Source of the DNA: Aquimarina sp. Aq107
GTDB taxonomy: Bacteria > Bacteroidota > Bacteroidia > Flavobacteriales > Flavobacteriaceae
Reading direction: 5' to 3'
DNA: 64,000 nt
Assembly: GCF_943733665.1 (NCBI RefSeq)
Contig: NZ_OX030782.1
Coordinates: forward strand, 5,256,501-5,320,500
In this document: positions 9,172-17,579 of the stretch, piece by piece
Position numbering within the stretch: the stretch's first letter is position 1
How the letters are laid out: each line of letters opens with the position of its first letter
Translations under genes and position numbers: made by a program
Notes under the pieces: generated by a model
Databases searched by the model: none
Told to the model about the DNA's origin: nothing
Seen by the model: the letters and a program-made list of their open reading frames with translations, nothing else

Positions 9172-12027
9172 TTAAAATGTATATTTAAATTGTAATCCGA
9201 TATTTACTCCTCTTTTATAACTAGATAGCGCAAATTCATCTATTGGATTTATTTCATTAGTTGCATTTCTACTAAATGGAATGCCTAAAGTGGTAAGTAC
9301 ATCTTCTGATATAGTAGCATTTTCTCGAACTCTTTCAATCGTTGGGTTCAACAGGTTTTTAACACTAAGGTTAATTTCAAAGTTATCACGTACTTTGTTT
9401 TTCCAGACGAAATCTAATGTCGGCACTCCCTTTTCAACTATGTTTCCTAATTGTCCTGCTCCTAATGCATCGATACGATCAGAAAAATAAGAAAACACAA
9501 GGTTTGCTACAGGCTTATAATCTCCAAAAGTTGGCGTATAACTTACATCAGCATTGATCAAAAATGGTGATGCACCTTGTAGTTGATCAGAATCTCTATT
9601 AAAATTGGTATTGAAGGTTCCCGAAACAGTTTTTAAATCTTGTTTTGTAGCTGTATACGTAACGTTTAGACCTGCAGAAAGAAGACTTTCTTCTTCAGTG
9701 TTTAATAACAATGCTTTACGTGCTTCTAATTCAAGACCAAAAACTTCTGCTTTATCTCCTGTTCTAAAGAAACGTTGTGTTCCTGTAGCGTCATTCGCAG
9801 ATACTAAGTTTACAGGATCGTTAATTTGTTTTGCAAAAGCAGCAATAGAAAATATCTGCCCTCTATTAAAGAACCATTCGTATTTTAAATCTAGATTGAT
9901 AATAGAAGAGAATGCAGGATCATTTAATAGGTCTGGATTACCACCGATACGATCAGTTACATTTTCATATACAAATGGAGCAACTTCTTTAAATTCTGGA
10001 TTAGAAACGGTTCTACTCACAGAAAAACGTAAATTTTGATCCTCGTTTAATGCATATTTTACATTTAAGCTAGGTAATAAAAAAGTCTCTGTTGCCTCAT
10101 TACGTCCAGGATTGTTAAATGCAAGGTTGATTACATCGTATTCAATGCTTTGTTTGAATGATTCTACACGCAATCCAGGAACAAATGTCCATTTCTCTCC
10201 GTATTTATAGATTGCATTAGCATATAATGCGTGTATATCTAAGTTTCCAGTATAAGTGTTTTCTGGAAGTCCCGGAAGATTTGTGTTTCCTAATCCAGCT
10301 GAAGGATCTAAAGCATTTATCACTACTGTATTATAGGTAACACCTAGATTATCAATATTAAAAATTGAATTGAAATCATTAACATCAGTAACTTCTGTTC
10401 TTGGTTCAATAATACTTAATCCAAAACGTTGATTATCAAAATCACGTTGTTTTATACGTCCGTTATATCCAAAATTGAAGGACAGATTTTCTGATTGCTC
10501 GTACGCTACGTTTATACGACCGTTCCATTCTTGGTCTTCGATATTTTGAAAATAGCGTTGGTTGTCAAAATCTACGTTACGGAAAAGAACTGGGTTTGTA
10601 GTTGGATCATTATCTAATGCCAGATCAAACTGCTCTAATGCAATACGCTTTCTATCTGGTTGACGAGCAAGAACACTGTTAAAACCAATTCCGTAATCTA
10701 CTTTTATTTTTTCATTAATGTTACTAACTCCAGATAGTTGATTCACATAAATCATGTCTTGTTCGAATTGAACATTTTGAGTAAAAAAACCAAAGTCGTC
10801 AATATCTGCAATAGTATTTCGATTAAATCCTTTCCCATCAATTCCAAAACGCTCTATATCATCTTTAGCATCGTTAATAAATAAAGAAGTAAACTTTATT
10901 CTATGATCAGGATTAATACTATATACAATATTTGCCATTGCAGTAGTAGTACGGCTATATTCAAAGCTTTCAGCATCTCTAAATATTTGATTCTCTGCGG
11001 CAGTTACATTTGCTGCTTGTCCTCTTGCGTATTCATAACTACTTCCAAAAGAAGCGGTTCCAAAGATGCTTAGTTTTGATTCCTCACCAATTTCCCAGGA
11101 TTTCCCCGCTGTAATTGATCCAGAAAGTCCAACCGGTCCTTCTGATGAAACAGGATCAATACCGTGAGATAGTACAACAGCAAATGGATCATTTTTATAT
11201 CTATTGTAAAATCCAAAGAATCCCGTTCCTTCACTTTTTACGAACTTTTCTCCGATTGCAGCTGTGTTTATTGTATTACCTAGATCTACATTAACATATG
11301 CTTTTCCGACGTGTTCTTTGGCAATAATATCTACATTACCTGCTGCAAAATCACCATAAAAATTGGCAGCATATGTTTTGCTTACACCTATGTTCTGAAT
11401 AACATCAGATGAAAAGAGACCAAGATCTATATTTTTCTTATCTACATTATTTGCTGGTAATGATAAACCATTAAATGTAGTGTTCAGGTATCTGTCTCCA
11501 AGACCTCTAACATAAACATTACCTCCACCTTCTTGTTTTGAGATTCCAGAAATTTTAGTAACAGCTCCAGCAGCGTTACTCACACCTTTGTTCGAAAGTT
11601 CCTGAGCTCCAATGCTCTGTTTCTGAACTACAGCACCTTTTTGGTCTAAAAGAAGTGCTTGCACACTTTCTTTTTTTCTACTAGTTGTTTTAATAACAAC
11701 TTCATCTAAGGCTGCTGCACTAGCACCAATGGATGCGTTTACAGTAGTAGTTTCATTTGGTTTTACGATAACTTCTTTTTCAAGTGTTTCATATCCAACA
11801 AAACTAAATTCTACAACGTATGTTCCGGGTTCTAAATTTTCAATAGTATATAGACCATCAAAATCTGTAGTAGTACCTTTACTAGTTCCTTTGATTAAAA
11901 CATTAGCAAAGGGTAATGGTTGACTGTTTGCTTCTTTATCAAGCAAAGTACCGGCTATAGAGCCAGTTTCCTGCGCACTAACTATTCCAACAACGAATAG
12001 TGCACAGAGAATAACAATATTTCTCAT
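9172..12027 (-). CDS. TonB-dependent outer-membrane receptor, probable Pho-regulon member
   Basis: A 951-residue receptor with the same order as its paralogue: signal peptide ending VSAQ, CarboxypepD_reg-like domain (about 20-110), plug (about 130-240; ISKQEGGGNVYVRGLGDRYL) and a barrel containing KNLLNPTIERV and ending QFKYTF. Its upstream region holds GTTA elements at 12056, 12066, 12077, 12110 and 12121, most in 11-bp phase (TAAC on the coding strand). The same type of repeat stands before the phosphate permease. This suggests, but does not prove, induction by the neighbouring PhoB/PhoR-like pair, making import of a phosphorus source the leading guess for substrate. Confidence 0.93.
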   Translation of the reverse strand: MRNIVILCALFVVGIVSAQETGSIAGTLLDKEANSQPLPFANVLIKGTSKGTTTDFDGLYTIENLEPGTYVVEFSFVGYETLEKEVIVKPNETTTVNASIGASAAALDEVVIKTTSRKKESVQALLLDQKGAVVQKQSIGAQELSNKGVSNAAGAVTKISGISKQEGGGNVYVRGLGDRYLNTTFNGLSLPANNVDKKNIDLGLFSSDVIQNIGVSKTYAANFYGDFAAGNVDIIAKEHVGKAYVNVDLGNTINTAAIGEKFVKSEGTGFFGFYNRYKNDPFAVVLSHGIDPVSSEGPVGLSGSITAGKSWEIGEESKLSIFGTASFGSSYEYARGQAANVTAAENQIFRDAESFEYSRTTTAMANIVYSINPDHRIKFTSLFINDAKDDIERFGIDGKGFNRNTIADIDDFGFFTQNVQFEQDMIYVNQLSGVSNINEKIKVDYGIGFNSVLARQPDRKRIALEQFDLALDNDPTTNPVLFRNVDFDNQRYFQNIEDQEWNGRINVAYEQSENLSFNFGYNGRIKQRDFDNQRFGLSIIEPRTEVTDVNDFNSIFNIDNLGVTYNTVVINALDPSAGLGNTNLPGLPENTYTGNLDIHALYANAIYKYGEKWTFVPGLRVESFKQSIEYDVINLAFNNPGRNEATETFLLPSLNVKYALNEDQNLRFSVSRTVSNPEFKEVAPFVYENVTDRIGGNPDLLNDPAFSSIINLDLKYEWFFNRGQIFSIAAFAKQINDPVNLVSANDATGTQRFFRTGDKAEVFGLELEARKALLLNTEEESLLSAGLNVTYTATKQDLKTVSGTFNTNFNRDSDQLQGASPFLINADVSYTPTFGDYKPVANLVFSYFSDRIDALGAGQLGNIVEKGVPTLDFVWKNKVRDNFEINLSVKNLLNPTIERVRENATISEDVLTTLGIPFSRNATNEINPIDEFALSSYKRGVNIGLQFKYTF

Positions 12028-12055
12028 AACGTGTTCTAAATTCGGTGCAAATAAC

Positions 12056-12126
12056 GTTAGCTATTGTTACTTGTGCGTTACTTAGAAATTAAATAAGAGT
12101 AATTATAGTGTTATGTAATTGTTACC
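12056..12126 (-). promoter_or_regulatory. Candidate Pho-box array upstream of TonB receptor
   Basis: GTTA words start at 12056, 12066, 12077, 12110 and 12121. The last four are separated by 11, 33 and 11 bases, all multiples of 11, giving TAAC in 11-bp phase on the coding strand. PhoB binds 11-bp direct repeats in enterobacteria; transferring that to this motif is inference. Confidence 0.5.
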
Positions 12127-12358
12127 TAAAAAGGGTTGATAAGATTATTGTGATTAATTTTTAAGAAAGTGATTTTTGTATAAAGTCTTAATTTATAAGG
12201 TGTTTAGAGGTGATTTGTTTTTGTTTACCTAATTGTTAAGAAGCGTGCTATTTGTAGTTTATGTAAATTTATTTTTAAAAAATGAATTTTGAATTCTGTC
12301 TATAAACTTCGAAAAGGAAATGTTTTTTTTTAGTTTTATTGAGATGTGTATAATAAAA

Positions 12359-12383
12359 AAACGCCCAGAATTTCTGAGCGTTT
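12359..12383 (-). terminator. Terminator of the MORN-repeat gene
   Basis: Stem of 12 bp with one C/A mismatch (AAACGCCCAGAA / TTCTGAGCGTTT), A-rich on the left so that the minus-strand transcript ends in U residues. It lies 28 bases beyond the gene's stop. Confidence 0.75.
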
Positions 12384-12410
12384 CACATTAATTATATTGG
12401 CAAATTTTAA

Positions 12411-12770
12411 TTATTGTTCGTAATTAACAACAACGTCACTTTTATTGGACCAAGTTGTTACAGATGCGATGTTATTATCTGAATAATTTACTTCTGATAG
12501 TTTTTCACCTTTCCAAAAGAACCATTTTCCAGTTTTCACTCCATTATTATATTGTCCCATAGCGATTTTCTTTCCAGATACATCGTATGATTTCCATTCT
12601 CCGTGTAACTTTCCTTCTTTATTGTAAAATCCTTGTTGACGGATTTCACCATTGTCATAAAAGTAAGTTCCTTTTATAGAGTTTCCTTCTTTTTCGAAAG
12701 TAGGTTTCGCATCTTGAGCCATCATCACTCCAGAAAAAAGGATCGCAAGTGTTAATAATAAATTCTTCAT
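12411..12770 (-). CDS. Secreted MORN-repeat (YwqK-like) protein
   Basis: A 119-residue protein with a signal peptide (1-19, ending MMAQ) and three to four MORN-2-type repeats of the pattern G.Y...G.....G.Y: IKGTYFYDNGEIRQQGFYNK, GKLHGEWKSYD, MGQYNNGVKTGKWFFW. Databases often label this family YwqK-type antitoxin, but no toxin gene is adjacent, and an export signal argues for a periplasmic or surface role. A triple 11-bp repeat (12838-12870) lies 68 bases upstream, so it may belong to the same phosphate response as its neighbours. Function unknown. Confidence 0.75.
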   Translation of the reverse strand: MKNLLLTLAILFSGVMMAQDAKPTFEKEGNSIKGTYFYDNGEIRQQGFYNKEGKLHGEWKSYDVSGKKIAMGQYNNGVKTGKWFFWKGEKLSEVNYSDNNIASVTTWSNKSDVVVNYEQ

Positions 12771-12837
12771 AATATATTTTTTAATTGGGGATTCTTAATG
12801 ATTACATTACAAATGTAACACTAATTTTACTTTTAAG

Positions 12838-12870
12838 CAACATTTGCGTAACATTAAGTTAACATTAAAA
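12838..12870 (+). promoter_or_regulatory. Candidate Pho box: three 11-bp direct repeats
   Basis: Three consecutive 11-base units begin at 12838 (CAACATTTGCG), 12849 (TAACATTAAGT) and 12860 (TAACATTAAAA). The 15-mer at 12849-12863 recurs exactly, inverted, at 15696-15710 before the response-regulator gene. Confidence 0.55.
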
Positions 12871-13160
12871 ATATAATTAATTGAAAATGAGAATTTTATA
12901 ATTTAAACATTGTTGTTTTTGTTAATATTCGAAGTTGTAAATTAAGAAAAATGAGTAGTTCAATTAAGTTATATGCATTGGGGATATATAAAGTTAAACT
13001 TCGATAGGGCCAATTTTTTAAAGTGTTGATTTCTTTAAAAATTTCTCAAAACTAGTATATAATAAGGCCTGAAAAAACATTGCATTAAAACTGATTAAAG
13101 TTTTTAATAAGAAGGGGTTTTTTAAAAGTTGATTTGTATAAATGATCTTCGTCTTGAGAT

Positions 13161-13182
13161 GATTATGATTTTAATCATAATC
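13161..13182. promoter_or_regulatory. 22-bp palindrome, operator-like
   Basis: GATTATGATT, two T, then AATCATAATC: perfect 10-bp arms, 105 bases before the phosphate permease start. No T-run follows directly, so it looks more like a protein-binding site than a terminator. The binding protein is unknown. Confidence 0.4.
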
Positions 13183-13217
13183 GGGACGCGCATCATTTTT
13201 AGAATAGAGAAAAAAGA

Positions 13218-13256
13218 TAACATTTCAATAACATACGACTAGATTATTAGTAACAT
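13218..13256 (+). promoter_or_regulatory. Candidate Pho box upstream of phosphate permease
   Basis: TAACAT occurs at 13218, 13229 and 13251, spaced 11 and 22 bases, with a degenerate unit at 13240. The last copy ends 31 bases before the start codon of the PiT gene. Confidence 0.55.
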
Positions 13257-13286
13257 TTTTGTGGTTTATAAGATTGTAAGAAAAAT

Positions 13287-15674
13287 ATGAACGACATTTA
13301 TATTTTAATGATTGTTGCGCTAGCTATTTTAGCTATCGCTGATTTAGTGGTTGGGGTTAGTAACGATGCGGTTAATTTTTTAAATTCTGCGATAGGATCT
13401 AAGGCGATTTCTTTTAGAACTATTATGATTGTTGCTAGTATAGGAATAGCTGCAGGAGCAATATTTTCCAGTGGATTAATGGAGGTTGCTCGTAAAGGTA
13501 TTTTTGTTCCTGGCGAGTTTTATTTTGATGAGATCATGATCATTTTTATGGCGGTTATGATTACCGATATTTTGCTATTGGATTTTTTCAATACTTTAGG
13601 TATGCCAACATCAACAACGGTTTCTATAGTTTTTGAATTGTTGGGAGCAGCGGTTTGTGTCGCTTTGATTAAGATTGCTGCGGATGCAGATCTTTCTTTT
13701 GGAGATTTAGGAAATTATATAAATACTAAAAAAGCAGGTGAAATTATTGCGGGGATTTTACTCTCTGTAGTGGTTGCATTCTCTATAGGAGCAATTGTTC
13801 AATACGTGTCCCGATTATTATTGTCTTTTAATTTTGCTAAAAAAGCAAAGTGGGTAGGAGCATTGTTTGGAGGAATTGCATTAACAGCAATACTTTATTT
13901 TATTTTTATTAAGGGTATTAAAGGAACCAATTACGCTAAATTAGTAGTTGATACATTTTCTAATGACACTAATTTGGGATTTTTAGAATGGGCTAACTTG
14001 TATTTTGAAAGTTCTTATGAAACAATTAAAGAATTGGCAGCTGCTAAGAAAGATCTGTTTAAGATTGATGCAGAGGCAGGTACAATTTCTACTACTTTAA
14101 GAGGTTTTTTAGAATCTAATGTTTTGTCTATAGTAGTTGCTGGATTCGGATTATTATCCTTGATCTCTTATGTGTTTATGAGCTTTTTAAAAGTAAATAT
14201 ATATAAGTTGATTATAATAGTAGGAACTTTTGCGTTAGCGCTTGCTTTTGCGGGTAATGACTTGGTTAATTTTATAGGTGTTCCTATCGCTGCTTGGGAA
14301 GGGTATCAAATGTGGAGTTCCTCTGGAGTGCCAGCTACTGAGTTTTTGATGTCTTCATTAAGCGGTAAAGCAGAAACACCAACCCTACTTTTATTAGGAG
14401 CAGGACTTATTATGGTTTTAACACTTTGGTTTTCTTCTAAAGCAAAAAATGTTGTGAAGACCTCGATTGATTTATCGCGTCAAGGAGAAGGAGATGAGAA
14501 ATTTAGTCCTAATTTTCTTTCAAGAGGTGTAGTAAGAGGAACGGTTTTTATTTCTGAAGTTATATCATCAATTACACCTGCTTCATTTAAGAAGTTTTCG
14601 GATAAACAGTTTGAACAAGTTGCAGCTCCTGTAGTTGCTAGAAAAGAAGATCTTCCGGCATTTGATATGGTAAGAGCTGCTGTTAATCTTATGGTCGCAG
14701 GAGTGCTGATTTCTATAGCAACTTCTATGAAACTACCGCTGTCCACAACCTATGTGACATTTATGGTAGCAATGGGTACCTCATTAGCAGATAGAGCTTG
14801 GGGAACTGAAAGTGCCGTGTATCGTGTAGCAGGAGTATTAAATGTAATTGGAGGTTGGTTTTTTACAGCAATCAGTGCATTTTTGGCAGCTGCTTTAATA
14901 GCATTTTTGATCAACTTTAATCAGCCGATAATGACGGGTGTTTTATTGTTGGTAGCAATTATACTGTTAGTAAGAAATACTATTAGATATCGTAATAAAA
15001 CTAGAGCAGATAAAGCAGAAGATAGTCTTAAGAAATCAGAGAGTAGTTCTATCCAAGGAGTGATTGAAGAAAGTGCTGGTAATATTAAATCTTTTGTAAA
15101 TAGAGGGAATAAAATTTATAGTAGTACCGTAGATAGTTTGGCAAAATATGATCTTGCATCTCTTAAAAAGAGTAGAAAAGGAATTGCTAAATTAGAAACT
15201 GAGGTCGAAGAATTAAGAGATAGTATTTTCTATTTTATTAAAAACCTTGATGAATCAAGTGTAGGAGCTAGTAGCTTTTATATTTCGATTCTAGGACATT
15301 TAGAGGACATTACTCAGTCTTTAGATTATATTTCTAAAAACAGTCATAAGCATGTGAATAATAATCACAAAAAACTACGATTTAACCAAATCAAGGATCT
15401 TAAAGAAATCGAGGATCAATTACAAGAGTTTTTTGTTAGTATCAAGAATATTTTCGATAGTAGAGAATTTAATGGTCTGAATAGTATTATTGAAGAAAAA
15501 CAAGGATTGTTTACATTAGTAAATGATAAAATTAACAAACAAGTAGAACGAACAAGAACAGAAGAAAGTAGTCCTAAAAATACAACGCTCTATTTTGGAC
15601 TTCTTATGGAGACGAAAGATCTTATAACGGCTACTATGAATTTGCTAACTACTTATAGAGATCATCAAGATTAA
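13287..15674 (+). CDS. PiT-family inorganic phosphate permease fused to a PhoU-like C-terminal domain
   Basis: A 795-residue inner-membrane protein. The PiT signature occurs twice, as expected for the inverted repeat: GVSNDAVNFLNSAIGSK (about 23-39) and AGNDLVNFIGVPIAAWEGY (about 320-338). About 11 hydrophobic helices extend to residue 570. From about 590 to the end lies a soluble helical domain resembling PhoU/DUF47 regulators (KIYSSTVDSLAKYD, ELRDSIFYFIKNLDESS, LGHLEDITQSLDYI). The transporter imports phosphate (or metal-phosphate) using an ion gradient; the PhoU-like tail probably gates transport or signals phosphate status to the histidine kinase encoded downstream. PiT-PhoU fusions are usual in Bacteroidota. 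The response-regulator gene begins 142 bases later. TAACAT repeats in 11-bp phase precede it. Confidence 0.93.
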   Translation: MNDIYILMIVALAILAIADLVVGVSNDAVNFLNSAIGSKAISFRTIMIVASIGIAAGAIFSSGLMEVARKGIFVPGEFYFDEIMIIFMAVMITDILLLDFFNTLGMPTSTTVSIVFELLGAAVCVALIKIAADADLSFGDLGNYINTKKAGEIIAGILLSVVVAFSIGAIVQYVSRLLLSFNFAKKAKWVGALFGGIALTAILYFIFIKGIKGTNYAKLVVDTFSNDTNLGFLEWANLYFESSYETIKELAAAKKDLFKIDAEAGTISTTLRGFLESNVLSIVVAGFGLLSLISYVFMSFLKVNIYKLIIIVGTFALALAFAGNDLVNFIGVPIAAWEGYQMWSSSGVPATEFLMSSLSGKAETPTLLLLGAGLIMVLTLWFSSKAKNVVKTSIDLSRQGEGDEKFSPNFLSRGVVRGTVFISEVISSITPASFKKFSDKQFEQVAAPVVARKEDLPAFDMVRAAVNLMVAGVLISIATSMKLPLSTTYVTFMVAMGTSLADRAWGTESAVYRVAGVLNVIGGWFFTAISAFLAAALIAFLINFNQPIMTGVLLLVAIILLVRNTIRYRNKTRADKAEDSLKKSESSSIQGVIEESAGNIKSFVNRGNKIYSSTVDSLAKYDLASLKKSRKGIAKLETEVEELRDSIFYFIKNLDESSVGASSFYISILGHLEDITQSLDYISKNSHKHVNNNHKKLRFNQIKDLKEIEDQLQEFFVSIKNIFDSREFNGLNSIIEEKQGLFTLVNDKINKQVERTRTEESSPKNTTLYFGLLMETKDLITATMNLLTTYRDHQD

Positions 15675-15695
15675 TTATTGAATCAATTTTATTAA

Positions 15696-15732
15696 GTTAA
15701 CTTAATGTTATGCTTATGAAATTTTTACGTTA
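15696..15732 (+). promoter_or_regulatory. Candidate Pho box upstream of the response regulator
   Basis: GTTA words at 15696, 15707 and 15729, spaced 11 and 22 bases, mirror-image to the permease site. The segment 15696-15710 is the exact reverse complement of 12849-12863. It may mediate autoregulation. Confidence 0.5.
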
Positions 15733-15816
15733 GTTTATTGTTTCCTGGATGAATGTTTATCAATACTTCATTTTAACCTTAGTATATTTACGATAGTGAA
15801 GTAATTCAATAAGAAA

Positions 15817-16500
15817 ATGAATAAAAAAGATATTACAATTTTACTAGTAGATGATGAGCCGGATATTTTAGAAATAGTTGGCTATAATTTAACTGCCGAA
15901 GGCTATAACGTCTTAACGGCAGAAAATGGTAATGAAGCTGTTAAAATTGCTAAGAAGAAAAAACCGCATTTGATCATCCTAGATGTGATGATGCCAGAAA
16001 TGGATGGTATTGAGGCTTGCGAGCAGATTCGTAAAATACCAGATTTACAAAATACAATTATTACTTTTCTAACAGCTCGTGGAGAAGATTATTCTCAAGT
16101 AGCAGGATTTGATGCTGGAGCAGATGATTATATAACAAAACCTATTAGACCAAAAGTATTGGTTAGTAAGGTAAAAGCTTTGCTACGTAGATTAAAAGAA
16201 GATGACTCTAATGATAATGTTGTTAAGATAGGTAATCTTGTTATTAATAGAGATGAGTATAAAATTGTAAAAGACAAAAAAGAAATAATATTACCAAGAA
16301 AAGAGTTTGAATTACTATCTTTATTAGCCTCTAAACCAGGTAAAGTCTTTAAAAGAGAAGATATACTTGATAAAGTTTGGGGTAATGAGGTAATTGTAGG
16401 CGGACGTACTATTGATGTTCATATCCGAAAATTGAGAGAAAAATTAGGAGATGAAAGTTTTAAAACAATAAAAGGAGTCGGCTATAAGTTTGTAGTATAA
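15817..16500 (+). CDS. PhoB-like OmpR-family response regulator
   Basis: A 227-residue regulator. The receiver domain (about 5-120) has the acidic pair D12-D13, phospho-acceptor D56 (LIILDVMMPEMDG), T86 and K108 (YITKP). The C-terminal winged helix (about 135-227) carries PRKEFELLSLLASKPGKVF and the recognition-helix region VGGRTIDVHIRKLREKLGD. It binds DNA repeats as a dimer once phosphorylated. The histidine kinase start overlaps its stop by one base (TAATG), so the two are translationally coupled. Location next to the PiT-PhoU gene and the phased repeats supports a role in the phosphate response; the assignment as PhoB is by context. Confidence 0.92.
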   Translation: MNKKDITILLVDDEPDILEIVGYNLTAEGYNVLTAENGNEAVKIAKKKKPHLIILDVMMPEMDGIEACEQIRKIPDLQNTIITFLTARGEDYSQVAGFDAGADDYITKPIRPKVLVSKVKALLRRLKEDDSNDNVVKIGNLVINRDEYKIVKDKKEIILPRKEFELLSLLASKPGKVFKREDILDKVWGNEVIVGGRTIDVHIRKLREKLGDESFKTIKGVGYKFVV

Positions 16501-17579
16501 TGGCAGAAAATTTTAAGAGATCGTACAGGTTTGCATATCTGTCATCTTTGTACATAACGTTATTATTAACGCTCTTAGTGAGCGTTTTTTTATATACCCA
16601 AAATCAATTTAATCTACTATTTATAGTGGGTTTTATTTTGCTGTGTTATGGGATATGTTTTCTTATTATACAATATCGTGTTCAGAAATTTATTTATCGA
16701 AGGGTACGAAAGATATACGATGATATTGAAATGTTGGATATGGATACTTTAGGCGAAAGTCCAGTTACGACAGATATGAAAACGTTAATTAAGGAAGTCG
16801 AAAAATTTGCTCAAAAACGAAAAACGGAAATAGAAACCCTAAAGGTTAGAGAAGATTATCGTAAAGAGTTTATGGGTAATGTTTCTCATGAGCTTAAAAC
16901 ACCATTATTTACAGTGCAAGGATATATTCTAACACTGATTGATGGAGCGATGAATGATCCTGCAATTCTAGATAAATATTTAAATCGTGCTAATAAAGGA
17001 GTAGAACGACTTATCTATATCGTCAAAGATTTGGATATGATCACCAAATTAGAAGTGGGAGATTTAAATCTTAACTATACTAATTTTGACATTATAGAAT
17101 TAGTACAAAGTGTTTTTGATCTATTCGAAATGAAAGCGTCAAAAAAGAACATTGCTTTGACTTTTGATATGAATTATCAAGATCCAGTAATTGTTCATGG
17201 AGATAAGGAAAGAATCCAACAGGTACTATCCAATCTGATTGTTAATTCTATTAAGTATGGAAAAGAAGATGGTACAACAGAAGTAAGTATAGAAAATCTA
17301 ATTAAAAATAAAGTAATCGTTAGAGTAACCGATAATGGCGAAGGTATTGCCCAAGCCCATATACCAAGATTATTCGAACGTTTTTATCGAGTAGATAAAA
17401 GTGGTTCCCGTAAAGAAGGAGGTTCTGGACTCGGCCTGGCTATTGTAAAACATATTATCGAAGCACATCATGAACGCATTTATGTAGAAAGTGATTATCG
17501 CATAGGAAGTGAATTTTCATTTACTTTGGAAAAAGTGAAAAAGTTCCCTGTAGTCGATGTCGGTGCTAAAACTACTTAA
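16500..17579 (+). CDS. PhoR-like sensor histidine kinase
   Basis: A 359-residue kinase. Two membrane helices (about 11-31 and 36-57) are joined by only a few residues (TQNQFN), so there is no periplasmic sensor domain; sensing through a partner such as the PhoU-like permease tail is likely. The dimerisation domain has the phospho-histidine H130 (NVSHELKTPLF). The ATPase domain shows the N box (NLIVNSIKYG), G1 (DNGEGI), F box (LFERFYRVD) and G2 (GGSGLGLAIVKHI). It should phosphorylate D56 of the regulator just upstream. Its last 63 bases overlap the 3' end of the convergent glycosyltransferase gene. Confidence 0.92.
   Translation: MAENFKRSYRFAYLSSLYITLLLTLLVSVFLYTQNQFNLLFIVGFILLCYGICFLIIQYRVQKFIYRRVRKIYDDIEMLDMDTLGESPVTTDMKTLIKEVEKFAQKRKTEIETLKVREDYRKEFMGNVSHELKTPLFTVQGYILTLIDGAMNDPAILDKYLNRANKGVERLIYIVKDLDMITKLEVGDLNLNYTNFDIIELVQSVFDLFEMKASKKNIALTFDMNYQDPVIVHGDKERIQQVLSNLIVNSIKYGKEDGTTEVSIENLIKNKVIVRVTDNGEGIAQAHIPRLFERFYRVDKSGSRKEGGSGLGLAIVKHIIEAHHERIYVESDYRIGSEFSFTLEKVKKFPVVDVGAKTT

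Larger units (their letters stand above)
12028..12410. other. Promoter region of the TonB receptor and terminator of the MORN gene
   Basis: Between the TonB receptor start and the stop of the MORN-repeat gene. It holds the phased GTTA repeats (12056-12126) and a terminator (12359-12383). The stretch between them is AT-rich with no supported ORF. Confidence 0.6.
12771..13286. other. Divergent regulatory region between MORN gene and phosphate permease
   Basis: A 516-base AT-rich region with no supported ORF. It contains a triple 11-bp repeat (12838-12870), a 22-bp palindrome (13161-13182) and a second phased repeat set (13218-13256) just before the permease start. Confidence 0.6.

Noticed and set aside
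12411..12770. Antitoxin function suggested by the YwqK family label
   Set aside because: The protein has an export signal and no adjacent toxin gene.
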